Shown here: in pieces, positions 56,347 through 64,000 of the stretch
Layout of the letters: every line of letters begins with the position of its first letter
Numbering within the stretch: position 1 is the first letter of the stretch
Source of the DNA: SKKC01 sp046542845
GTDB taxonomy: Bacteria > Spirochaetota > Spirochaetia > DSM-27196 > SKKC01
Assembly: GCA_046542845.1 (NCBI GenBank)
Contig: JBKHAN010000001.1
Location: 1 to 64,000 of the forward strand
Direction of reading: 5' to 3'
Length of the DNA: 64,000 nt
The notes under the pieces: model-generated
Seen by the model: only the letters and a program-made list of their open reading frames with translations
What the model was told of the DNA's origin: nothing
The model's database searches: none
Program-made: the position numbers and the translations under genes

Positions 56347-59300
56347 GAGTACAGACGCTTCACTTCAAGAACCTGAACTCGCTCGCGGGCGAGTGGCTCA
56401 TTGACCTTGACCACCAGGACTATCGTGCAGACGGTATCTTCGCGATAACAGGACCCACCGGTGCGGGTAAGTCGACCATACTCGACGCGCTGTGCCTCGC
56501 CCTCTACGGCCGTACACCTCGACTTTCGAAGATCTCCAAGAACACGAACGAAATAATGTCGCGGCACACTGGCGAATGCTTTGCCGAAGTTACCTTTGCG
56601 ACACAATCCGGCTCCTACCGTTGCCAGTGGAGTCAGCACCGGTCGCACAAGTCGCCGGAGGGAGAACTCCAGCAGCCGCGGCATGAACTCTCGCACGCCG
56701 ACTCGGGCACGATCATAGACGACACGATAAAGGGTGTTGCAGAACAGATCGCCCTCGTGACGGGAATGGATTTCCATCGCTTCACCCGCTCTATGCTTCT
56801 CGCACAGGGAGGCTTTGCCGCCTTCCTTCAGGCGTCCCCCGACGAACGAGCGCCCATACTCGAGCAGATCACGGGAACAGAGATCTACTCGCGAATCTCG
56901 GTGCATGTCCACGAGCTCTGGAAACAGGAATCCGAGACGCTGTCGATGCTTCGTGCGGAGGTCGCCGGAATATCGGTGCTGAGCGAGGCCGACGAAGATA
57001 CGCTCCGGGTTGAGCTTGAGGATGCACGTGCCCGTGAAACAGACCTCAACGCGTCGATTACTCACATCCTGGAGCGCATGAACTGGCTCCGAAGAATCGA
57101 TGAACTGCAGGACGAGATCCAGCACATCATCGATCAGGAAGCGCAGGTCCAGCTCCAGCTTGATGCCTTTGCGCCCGACCGCGAACGCCTGCGCGTTGCC
57201 GACGCTGCCGCGACCCTCGCCGGAGAGTACGCTGAACTTTCTGCGACGCGCAGGCAACAGACAGTCGACGAGGATGCCCTTGCGAAAGAACAGGCTTCAA
57301 TCTCCGAACGCACCCGGGCAGCCGAACTCGCGCAGCACGCGTACGAAGAGGCTACAAATACTACAACAGACGCCCGCGCAGAGCTTGAGGAAAAGCAGGC
57401 GCTTTTTGGCACGGTGCGCCGTATCGACCAGACACTCGGTGAACGGGAAAAAGATCTGCAGGCGCTGATCGAGCGGGCAGCGGCCGAAACCACACGCATC
57501 GAAGAGCTTGAAGCGCAGCTGAATGCGCTTCAGACCCAACAGGACGAGGCGAAGGCCGAACTGGCTCGGGCACAGGAGTATCTGAGTGCCAACGCGGCAG
57601 ACGAGTGGCTCGTTGCAAACCGTGCGGGCGTAGACGAACAGCTTCACGCCTATGACGCCGCGAAGACGCAGCTCGCTGAAACGAAGGCGCGTTTGCGGGA
57701 GCTCGGTGAGATGTGCGAGCAGAGTGCCGAACACCACCGCAACGGGGAGACGAAGCTGTCCGAAGCGCAGCGGGAACTGAATGAGCGTGCACGTGACGTT
57801 CAAACCGCAACCGACGAGCTGAATCAGCTGCTCGGTGACCGCATGCTTCGCGAACACCGCGCCGAACACGAGGGCCTGCTTCGTGAGCAGGCCCTCGCCA
57901 TGCGGATTCGCGACCTCGAGGAGGAGCGAAAAAGCCTCGAAGACGGAAAACCCTGCCCGCTGTGCGGCGCTACCGAACACCCCTACGCACACGATACCCC
58001 GCGGGTACCGAGCGATATCGAACAGCGGATCTCCGCGTGCGCGGAACGTATACAGGCGGCCGAGGAGCAGGAGGCAAAGCTACGGTCGCTGTCGGAAACC
58101 GAAGCAGCCGCGAAGCAGCACCTGCTCGAAGTCCGGACGGCAGTACATTCCGCGGCCCGCGAGGTTGAGCATGCCCGGGAACGCTTCGGCGAGTGCGAGG
58201 CGCGTATACACGATATCGGGAAAGACGTGTCGGCACGGGAAAAGCGGATCAAGGCCAGCCTTTCAAAGATCGGCGTCGACGGTCTGTCCGAGACGCCTGT
58301 AGAGGAACTCCGCGAAGCTCTGGCGCGGCGCCTTGACACATGGCAGGAAAAATCGCGTGCGCGAAGCAGCGCAGAGAACGCCTTCGCCGAGACCGAACGT
58401 CAGGTCCTCGAACGGCAAACGAAACGCGACCTGCAGACAGAGTCCTTACGAGAGTTGGAAGAGCGAATAGCGTCGCTCACCCGGGAAACGGATTCGGCCC
58501 GCGAAGAGCGCCGGCGCATATTCGGTGACGCCGACCCGGACACCGAGGAAGCGCTCCTGAAGGCAGCGATCGTACGGGCGGAGAACGCGGAGAAGCTCGC
58601 CGCGGACCGTTTCAGGGACGCGCGGGATGCGGTACAGCACTCCAAATCGCGCGCGGAGGCGCTGTCGGACGCCATAGAGCGCCGCGCGGGTGAACTCGAA
58701 GAGCAGGAACGGACCTTCGCCACGGGACGTGCGGCCGCAGGGTTTCCGACCGAGAAAGCGTACACGAGTGCATGTCTGAGCACAACCGCTCGAGACGATC
58801 TCAGGAAAACGGCGCAACGTCTCGACACGCTGGTAACGCAGCTGTCAGCTACACGAGCCGACCGGGAAGGAAAACGTAATGAACTCCTGAAGCAAGCCCT
58901 GACCACCCGATCGCTTGAAGCGCTCACACAGGATCACCGGGAACAAAGCCAGGCGCTGAATGCGGTAAAAGACGAGATCGCGACAAAACGCCACGTACTC
59001 CGTGAAAATGAAGCTGCCCGGGGCCGCCTGCAGGACAAAGAGGGCGAAGTGCGAGCACAGGAAGCAGTCGTGGAACAGTGGGACGCCTTGCACACGCTCA
59101 TTGGTTCGGCCGACGGGAAAAAATACCGGAACTTTGCGCAAGGTCTGACATTCGAGCTTGTTATTACGCATGCGAACCGCCGGCTGCTCAAGCTCACCGA
59201 CCGATATCTGCTCACCCGGGAAGCAGGCAACGAGCTGGAGCTCAGCGTCATTGATACGTACCAGGCCGGCGAAATCCGGTCTGCCAAAAACCTTTCCGGT

Positions 59301-59591
59301 GGCGAAAGCTTTCTCGTGAGTCTCGCACTCGCGCTTGGCCTTTCTCAGATGGCCGGAAAACACGTACGCGTCGACAGCCTGTTTCTCGACGAAGGATTCG
59401 GTACCCTCGACGAAGAAGCGCTCGACACGGCGCTCGAAACGCTCTCCGGCTTGCAGCGCGACGGCACGGTCATAGGCGTCATTTCACACGTCTCGGCGCT
59501 GAAGGAGCGCATACCGACCCAGATACAAGTCATCCCCGACAGCGGCGGGAAGAGCCGCGTATCGGGGCCAGGGTGTCGACGGGTATCGTAA
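56343..59591 (+). CDS. sbcC: Nuclease subunit SbcC (Rad50 family ATPase)
   Basis: The 1082-residue ATPase partner of SbcD. The N-terminus has Walker A GPTGAGKSTILDAL (about residues 37-50) and a Q-loop region. About 800 residues of coiled coil follow, interrupted by a zinc hook CPLC at residues 538-541 (CPLCGATEHPYAH). The C-terminus has the signature LSGGESFLVSLALALGLSQM and Walker B LFLDEGFGTLDEEALD. The length is typical. It is coupled to sbcD by ATGA and nearly abuts the convergent small gene at 59605. Confidence 0.95.
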   Translation: MRVQTLHFKNLNSLAGEWLIDLDHQDYRADGIFAITGPTGAGKSTILDALCLALYGRTPRLSKISKNTNEIMSRHTGECFAEVTFATQSGSYRCQWSQHRSHKSPEGELQQPRHELSHADSGTIIDDTIKGVAEQIALVTGMDFHRFTRSMLLAQGGFAAFLQASPDERAPILEQITGTEIYSRISVHVHELWKQESETLSMLRAEVAGISVLSEADEDTLRVELEDARARETDLNASITHILERMNWLRRIDELQDEIQHIIDQEAQVQLQLDAFAPDRERLRVADAAATLAGEYAELSATRRQQTVDEDALAKEQASISERTRAAELAQHAYEEATNTTTDARAELEEKQALFGTVRRIDQTLGEREKDLQALIERAAAETTRIEELEAQLNALQTQQDEAKAELARAQEYLSANAADEWLVANRAGVDEQLHAYDAAKTQLAETKARLRELGEMCEQSAEHHRNGETKLSEAQRELNERARDVQTATDELNQLLGDRMLREHRAEHEGLLREQALAMRIRDLEEERKSLEDGKPCPLCGATEHPYAHDTPRVPSDIEQRISACAERIQAAEEQEAKLRSLSETEAAAKQHLLEVRTAVHSAAREVEHARERFGECEARIHDIGKDVSAREKRIKASLSKIGVDGLSETPVEELREALARRLDTWQEKSRARSSAENAFAETERQVLERQTKRDLQTESLRELEERIASLTRETDSAREERRRIFGDADPDTEEALLKAAIVRAENAEKLAADRFRDARDAVQHSKSRAEALSDAIERRAGELEEQERTFATGRAAAGFPTEKAYTSACLSTTARDDLRKTAQRLDTLVTQLSATRADREGKRNELLKQALTTRSLEALTQDHREQSQALNAVKDEIATKRHVLRENEAARGRLQDKEGEVRAQEAVVEQWDALHTLIGSADGKKYRNFAQGLTFELVITHANRRLLKLTDRYLLTREAGNELELSVIDTYQAGEIRSAKNLSGGESFLVSLALALGLSQMAGKHVRVDSLFLDEGFGTLDEEALDTALETLSGLQRDGTVIGVISHVSALKERIPTQIQVIPDSGGKSRVSGPGCRRVS

Positions 59592-59604
59592 ACCGACAGC
59601 GAGC

Positions 59605-59823
59605 TTACACGAACAGTCCTGCAACGCTCACCATGGCGACCATGTAGATGAACGCGGCGATAATCGCGTATTTCTTTGCCGCAAGTTTTGCCTGCTTTTT
59701 TGCAGCCGCCTCGTCCACACCCTTTTTTTTCAGACGCGAGAGGCCTATGGGATACCAGCCGAAGCCGACGATAACCATGACACCCAATACGAACAGGAAT
59801 CGAACAAATGAACTTCCAAGCAT
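59605..59823 (-). CDS. Small two-helix membrane protein
   Basis: The 72-residue protein has two hydrophobic helices (about 7-26 and 52-70) separated by a Lys/Ala-rich amphipathic loop (KKKGVDEAAAKKQAKLAAKK). It lies 36 bp downstream of rnfD in the same direction. No family is recognised. It could be a small accessory subunit of the rnfD-type protein or an independent membrane peptide. Confidence 0.65.
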   Translation of the reverse strand: MLGSSFVRFLFVLGVMVIVGFGWYPIGLSRLKKKGVDEAAAKKQAKLAAKKYAIIAAFIYMVAMVSVAGLFV

Positions 59824-59859
59824 GCGTACACCTCCAGATAAACCGTGCTCGACAAAGAT

Positions 59860-60735
59860 CTATTTCTTCGGAGCCGGCTTGAATTTTCTGTTCAGGACCG
59901 GTGTGAAAAGATTCATGGTCAGAACCGCAAAGGTCGTGCCTTCGGTAAACTCATACACTCCGGGCGTCTGCCATCCCCACCATCGCATTCCCATAATTAT
60001 GAGTCCGATGCCGATTCCGAAAACAATCTGTCCTTTCGGGAAACGAGGAGACGTCATTGGATCGGTTGCCATGAAGCATGCACCCAGCACCAGACTGCCG
60101 GCGAAGAAATAGAACAGCGGATTATGTCCGGCGATAAGCGCAAGCACCAGAACAACGGAAAACGCAGCCGCCGGTATGCGCCATCGGACGAACTTCCTGT
60201 ATACCAGATATGAAAACCCGATCAGCAGCAGAAGGCTCGAGATTTCGCCGATTGTTCCTGGAATGCGCCCGAGAAACATGTCAAGAATCGGGACACCTGC
60301 TGCCTCGCCGGTCTCGCGAAGGATCTCAAGCGGTGTCGCGGTAGTCGTCAGGTCGAAAGGTCTTCTCCAGGGAAGAATGCTGTCCGGAAACACATACAGA
60401 TAAAAGAGCCGGCCGAACATTGCAGGATTGAACAGATTTTTACCGACACCACCTAACAGCTGCTTACCGGCGATAATCCCGAAGGCAGCCGATGCGGACA
60501 CCGCATACCACGGGGTGGAAACAGACACCGCCATGCCAAGCAGAAGTCCGGTAACTGCTGCGCTCCCATCTTTCACGGTAATTTTCTGTTTCGTCAGTGC
60601 CTGAAATAACGCCTCTGCTGCGACCGCTGAAACAACACTCGCCAGGATGTTGATTAACGCCGCTGTACCAAACGCATATACGCCCCAGACCGCCGCGGGT
60701 AAGAGCGCCGTGAGCATTCCATACATCATTTTCAT
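59860..60735 (-). CDS. rnfD: RnfD/NqrB-like membrane subunit
   Basis: The 291-residue protein has about nine helices and the RnfD/NqrB pattern: VKDGSAAVTGLLLGMAVSVS, IIAGKQLLGGVGKNLFNPAM (residues near 90-110) and GSLVLGACFMATDPMTSP. The covalent FMN site (ATPL after an S/T-rich stretch) is TTTATPLEIL, so a flavin-binding Thr is present. RnfD is part of a six-subunit ferredoxin:NAD oxidoreductase that pumps Na+ or H+. No other rnf gene is nearby, so this is isolated or its partners are elsewhere. Start ATG 60735 has GGGGGG upstream. The longer frame to 60885 has no ribosome site. Confidence 0.87.
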   Translation of the reverse strand: MKMMYGMLTALLPAAVWGVYAFGTAALINILASVVSAVAAEALFQALTKQKITVKDGSAAVTGLLLGMAVSVSTPWYAVSASAAFGIIAGKQLLGGVGKNLFNPAMFGRLFYLYVFPDSILPWRRPFDLTTTATPLEILRETGEAAGVPILDMFLGRIPGTIGEISSLLLLIGFSYLVYRKFVRWRIPAAAFSVVLVLALIAGHNPLFYFFAGSLVLGACFMATDPMTSPRFPKGQIVFGIGIGLIIMGMRWWGWQTPGVYEFTEGTTFAVLTMNLFTPVLNRKFKPAPKK

Positions 60736-60933
60736 GCTGAAAACCCCCCGTATCTGACTCTCAGGATTCGGAATGTGAACAGTATAGGGGCGGGTGCTCC
60801 TGCAGTACAGAATAGAAACCGTTATCGATAGGTATTTTTTTAGACCCGATCCGTACAACGCGACGGGGTGAGGTCCGGGCCTCACGCCGGTATCGGGACA
60901 GCCTCCGGAAGCAGGCTGTGCGCCAGGCCGCCG

Positions 60934-61518
60934 TTAGGATCGAATGCTGTCGAGAAACGCCTCATGCATCCTGAGGTCACCGGTGAGTTCGGGATGAAAG
61001 GTAGCTGCCCATATCGCACCATGACGGACGAATACCGGCTCGTCTCCGAGGGTAGCTTCTACAACCACTGCCTCGGAATCGAGCGATACGATGCGCGGGG
61101 CACGAATGAACACACCCGTCAGCGGTGGCGAGAGCTCACGGAAGTCGGGTCCAGAGAGCGTGACCTCCCGTTCAAAACTCTCCCGCTGTCGCCCGTATGC
61201 GTTTCGCTCCACAGTAATGTCGAGCACACCGATACGCGGTTGATCGCTGCCGGATATCGTCTTCGCAAGCAGTATCGCGCCGGCGCACGTGCCGAATACC
61301 GGCATACCGTGGTCTACCCTCTCGCGGATCGCCGCCAGTAGCCCGAATCGTTCGCAGAGCATGCCGATTGTCGTACTTTCCCCCCCGGGTATTACGAGGC
61401 CGTCGACCTTCGAAAGATCCTCGGGCGTCCGGACACCCGGGGCGGCAACCCCGAGCGTTTCAAGCGCGGCGATGTGCCGCGCAAAATCACCCTGAAACGA
61501 GAGAACACCAATGATCAT
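60934..61518 (-). CDS. pdxT: Glutaminase subunit of PLP synthase PdxT
   Basis: The 194-residue class I glutamine amidotransferase provides ammonia to PdxS for pyridoxal 5'-phosphate synthesis. It shows VIPGGESTTIGML (43-55), the catalytic Cys78 in FGTCAG and the His/Glu pair in FHPEL near the C-terminus. It is 11 bp downstream of pdxS, same operon. Confidence 0.95.
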   Translation of the reverse strand: MIIGVLSFQGDFARHIAALETLGVAAPGVRTPEDLSKVDGLVIPGGESTTIGMLCERFGLLAAIRERVDHGMPVFGTCAGAILLAKTISGSDQPRIGVLDITVERNAYGRQRESFEREVTLSGPDFRELSPPLTGVFIRAPRIVSLDSEAVVVEATLGDEPVFVRHGAIWAATFHPELTGDLRMHEAFLDSIRS

Positions 61519-61529
61519 TGGACCAGTAT

Positions 61530-62435
61530 TTACCAGCCGCGAACCGCGAGCTTGTCGTGTTCGGGCATGGCCGCGGCGCTTATACCGCTCATGGCTTCGC
61601 CGAGATTTTCGCTGATTTTTGCCAGTTTGTCAGGATCGTTGTAGAATGCCACCGCATCCACAATTGCGCGTGCACGCCGGGCGGGATCACCGCTCTTGAA
61701 GATACCGCTTCCGACAAATACGGCTTCGGCACCAAGCTGCATCATGTACGCCGCGTCTGCAGGAGTCGCTACACCGCCGGCGGAAAAGTTTGGTACCGGA
61801 AGCGAGCGGCGCTCGGCTACTTCGAGCACCAGATCGTAGGGGGCGCCCAGATCGCGCGCCACGGTCATGAGCTCCTCGCGGGGAAGCACTGAAATGCGAC
61901 GAATCTCGTCGGTGACGGTGCGCAAGTGACGCACGGCTTCCACGACGTCGCCCGTGCCTGCCTCGCCTTTGGTGCGGATCATCGCGGCACCTTCGCCGAT
62001 GCGCCGAAGCGCCTCGCCGAGATTGCGGCACCCGCAGACAAAGGGGATCTTGAAGGGATGCTTATCTATGTGATACTGGTCGTCGGCCGGCGTCAGGACC
62101 TCGCTCTCGTCGATAAAATCGACCCCGATAGCTTCGAGAATCTGGGCCTCGACAAAGTGGCCGATGCGTGCTTTCGCCATGACCGGGATGGACACGACTT
62201 CCTGTATCTCGCGTATCATTTTCGGGTCGCTCATACGTGCAACGCCACCCTGTGCACGGATGTCGGCGGGTACGCGCTCGAGCGCCATAACCGCTTGTGC
62301 GCCTGCGTCCGCGGCGATTTTCGCCTGCTCCGTGTTTGCCACGTCCATGATTACGCCGCCCTTGAGCATCTCTGCCAGGCCGACCTTCGTTCGCCAATCG
62401 TTACTCTGTCGTTGTGACCACATTATTTCGCTCAT
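61530..62435 (-). CDS. pdxS: Pyridoxal 5'-phosphate synthase PdxS
   Basis: The 301-residue synthase forms PLP from ribose 5-phosphate, glyceraldehyde 3-phosphate and ammonia. The catalytic lysines are Lys88 (PVMAKARIGH) and Lys156 (IRTKGEAGTGD), and the phosphate loop GGVATPADA is present. The first about ten residues are slightly longer than in some homologues. With pdxT it makes a deoxyxylulose 5-phosphate-independent vitamin B6 operon. Confidence 0.96.
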   Translation of the reverse strand: MSEIMWSQRQSNDWRTKVGLAEMLKGGVIMDVANTEQAKIAADAGAQAVMALERVPADIRAQGGVARMSDPKMIREIQEVVSIPVMAKARIGHFVEAQILEAIGVDFIDESEVLTPADDQYHIDKHPFKIPFVCGCRNLGEALRRIGEGAAMIRTKGEAGTGDVVEAVRHLRTVTDEIRRISVLPREELMTVARDLGAPYDLVLEVAERRSLPVPNFSAGGVATPADAAYMMQLGAEAVFVGSGIFKSGDPARRARAIVDAVAFYNDPDKLAKISENLGEAMSGISAAAMPEHDKLAVRGW

Positions 62436-62491
62436 TGTGAATGTAAGCTATGCAACCCGGCAGTGCTTTGTCAATCAAAATCGAACCCTGC

Positions 62492-63034
62492 TTACTGCCC
62501 GACCGGCCAGTTTCGCGCGTCTGCATACACCGATGAACGCATATCCATAACACGCTGATCGATCGTGTCAGACGTTGCAACGCGGTCCTGTATCCGGGAG
62601 TTCTCCCGACCGTAGAGAACAGCGGCCGCGAGCCTCGTGAGCGGTGATCCAAAGCGTCGCATGTAGTCGACAACAGCCTGATCTGCCGTTACCGTGGGGT
62701 CGTTGGTCTTCAGAAAAAACCAGTGATCGGAAATCCGCATATGCAGCGTATCCCGGTCGGTTCTCGGAAAGAAAAAACCGGTATTATACTGACGCATCGC
62801 GTCGAAAATCGGACCGAACACGTTCAACTTCCACGAGCTGGCGCCTTCATCCGACGACACCGGCCGTCCGGTATCCTGACCCAGGAAAAAACGGTGCACC
62901 TGTACGTGCTCCTGTGCGGTCGCCCAGGCTTCTTCATGCGAAAAGTCGACACCCTGCCTGCGCAGTCCAGTGATCATCGCTTCGTCGCGGGGCGCGTGGT
63001 GTGTCTGTGTATTTTCTTGTATGTGTGTGCTCAT
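62492..63034 (-). CDS. Conserved-looking protein of unknown function
   Basis: The 180-residue soluble protein starts at ATG 63034, about 12 bases after AAGGAGT. Features include paired aromatic and charged residues (FFLGQDTGRPV, NVFGPIFDAMRQYNTGFFFPR, MRISDHWFFLKTNDP). No domain or motif is recognised and no membrane segment is visible. It lies between pdxS (57 bp downstream, same strand) and the divergent methyltransferase-like gene. Longer upstream frames cross the promoter region. Confidence 0.6.
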   Translation of the reverse strand: MSTHIQENTQTHHAPRDEAMITGLRRQGVDFSHEEAWATAQEHVQVHRFFLGQDTGRPVSSDEGASSWKLNVFGPIFDAMRQYNTGFFFPRTDRDTLHMRISDHWFFLKTNDPTVTADQAVVDYMRRFGSPLTRLAAAVLYGRENSRIQDRVATSDTIDQRVMDMRSSVYADARNWPVGQ

Positions 63035-63076
63035 ACGGGAAATATACTCCTTCGATAAAGAAAATAAAATTTTTTC

Positions 63077-63106
63077 TTGACAATTCGGCTGTTTACCCCA
63101 TCTATT
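63077..63106 (+). promoter_or_regulatory. Putative promoter of the phosphorothioation-type methyltransferase gene
   Basis: TTGACA (63077-63082) and TCTATT (63101-63106) with an 18 bp spacer lie about 50 bp before the start codon at 63158. The intergenic DNA here is markedly A/T-rich. Confidence 0.45.
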
Positions 63107-63157
63107 TACGAAATACCGGACCGCACAGCGCTGGAAACCCAGTATATACTGCAGATC

Positions 63158-64000
63158 ATGCACCCTTCGGCACGCACCGCAATAAGCCGGGACGGTTTCT
63201 CACGCTCTGTACGGCACCTGCTCGATCGGGAGCTTCTGACACGGGATCGGACCTTCTTTGACTACGGCTGCGGCCGCGGCGACGACGTTGCAGGGCTTAC
63301 CGCGCTCGGGTTTGAGGCGGCAGGCTGGGACCCGAATCACCGGCCGCACGTCGACCGATCCGAGGCGGACATCGTGAACCTGGGGTACGTTCTGAACGTC
63401 ATCGATAACCCGACGGACCGTACTCGTGCTCTGCGCGACGCGTGGAAGCTCACCCGCGGCGTGCTTGCCGTACGCGTGCTCAGTAGCGCTGACCGCACCG
63501 CGGAGACGCTTACACCCTGGAGCGACGGCTACCGTACAAGCAGGGGGACGTTTCAGAAGTATTTCGAGGATGATGAACTACCCGCCTTCGTCGACCGCAC
63601 CCTTGGCGTGCAGTGTGTACCCGTCGATCCCGCGCATGTTCTGGTGTTTCGCGACGCGCAGCTGGAACAGACCTACCTCGCATACTCGCCCGACACCGGA
63701 CCCGATCTGCTTAGCAGGAGCCTTGAGCACCCCGAACGCGTAATAAAGCGCCGCGCCGAGTTCGAGCGCGTCCGCACCGAGACACCCGACGCCGCGGCGG
63801 CTGTCGGCCGGCATCTTCTGCGCTACGGCACGGTACCGACGGAGTCGGATGTACCGGATGTTGCGACTCTCGTCGGACACGGCCTGCGCGTTCGCGAGTT
63901 CTGCTCCGCGCTTATCGAGACCATCGGTGAGGAAGCCTGGGAAGCACAGCTTGCACGCATTCGCGCTCGCACGCTCAAGTCGATTGCACTTGCACATTTC
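63158..64000 (+). CDS. DNA phosphorothioation-associated methyltransferase-like protein, cut by the right edge
   Basis: The frame is open from ATG 63158 to the window end (281 codons, no stop). The N-terminal part reads RTAISRDGFSRSVRHLLD, then a SAM-binding motif FFDYGCGRGDDVAGLTALGF, AAGWDPNHRP and ADIVNLGYVLNVIDNP. This series of motifs (ISR, DYGCGRGDD, GWDP, VNLGYVLNVIE-like) is diagnostic of the family named DNA phosphorothioation-associated putative methyltransferase (dnd_rel_methyl). After about 200 residues a second, unassigned domain begins. Family members occur beside dnd genes or alone. What follows lies outside the window. Confidence 0.8.
   Translation, partial: MHPSARTAISRDGFSRSVRHLLDRELLTRDRTFFDYGCGRGDDVAGLTALGFEAAGWDPNHRPHVDRSEADIVNLGYVLNVIDNPTDRTRALRDAWKLTRGVLAVRVLSSADRTAETLTPWSDGYRTSRGTFQKYFEDDELPAFVDRTLGVQCVPVDPAHVLVFRDAQLEQTYLAYSPDTGPDLLSRSLEHPERVIKRRAEFERVRTETPDAAAAVGRHLLRYGTVPTESDVPDVATLVGHGLRVREFCSALIETIGEEAWEAQLARIRARTLKSIALAHF

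Noticed and set aside
1..64000. CRISPR arrays, insertion sequences, integrases, tRNA and rRNA genes
   Set aside because: No regularly spaced repeats, transposase or integrase proteins, or T-arm/rRNA sequences were recognised in either strand. A dedicated search could still find a divergent tRNA.

Overview
This window looks like the chromosome of a free-living, sugar-fermenting spirochaete. The reasons are the GC-rich, gene-dense layout, substrate-binding proteins that are either lipoproteins with relaxed lipoboxes or carry an FAAGETE-type mature N-terminus, and the large alpha-glucan toolkit. The phylum is an inference. I recognised no rRNA, tRNA, CRISPR array, insertion sequence or phage gene. 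Almost all DNA is coding, and many neighbours overlap by ATGA, GTGA or TAATG, so most genes sit in translationally coupled operons.

Region by region. 1-6.5 kb: a truncated membrane protein, a divergent DUF4129 / small membrane protein / MoxR / DUF58 / membrane protein operon, and a dusA-methyltransferase pair. 6.5-7.1 kb: a non-coding stretch with two minus-strand terminator-like hairpins and an 18 bp palindrome. 7.1-10.7 kb: a sugar ABC importer (two permeases and a binding protein, no ATPase). 10.7-14.9 kb: an SppA-type peptidase with an extra beta-rich N-terminal region, coupled to a PAS-GGDEF-EAL protein. 14.9-30.9 kb: an alpha-glucan locus with a GH31 glucosidase, a lipoprotein GH13 enzyme, a type I pullulanase, a LacI regulator, a neopullulanase-like enzyme and a MalK/G/F/E-type importer that includes an unusual MalF and an extra small membrane protein. 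31.2-38.6 kb: Uup ABC-F ATPase, a beta-lactamase-fold hydrolase, two lipoproteins and an ABC-2 exporter.

38.6-44.2 kb: a minus-strand operon DinB - TANGO2::acyltransferase fusion - N-acyltransferase - DUF89 phosphatase, divergent from coaBC. 44.2-51.6 kb: a DUF547 protein, a flavin disulfide reductase with a TVP38 protein and a transporter, a metallophosphoesterase-glycosyltransferase pair, and DUF1499 and YfiM-like proteins. 51.7-55.0 kb: a third sugar importer. 55.1-62.4 kb: sbcD-sbcC, an isolated rnfD, and pdxS-pdxT (vitamin B6). 62.5-64 kb: an unknown protein and, cut by the right edge, a protein resembling the DNA phosphorothioation-associated methyltransferase family.

How the parts fit: one LacI-family protein probably controls the glucan genes. 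AAACCGGTTT-type sites lie between the GH31 and GH13 genes, in front of lacI, in front of the MalE-type gene and, weaker, upstream of the third importer. The window has a single MalK-type ATPase and three importers lacking one, so that ATPase may serve all three. The two points most worth a second look are the TANGO2-acyltransferase fusion beside DUF89 and coaBC, which ties TANGO2 to acyl/CoA metabolism, and the phosphorothioation-type methyltransferase at the right edge.
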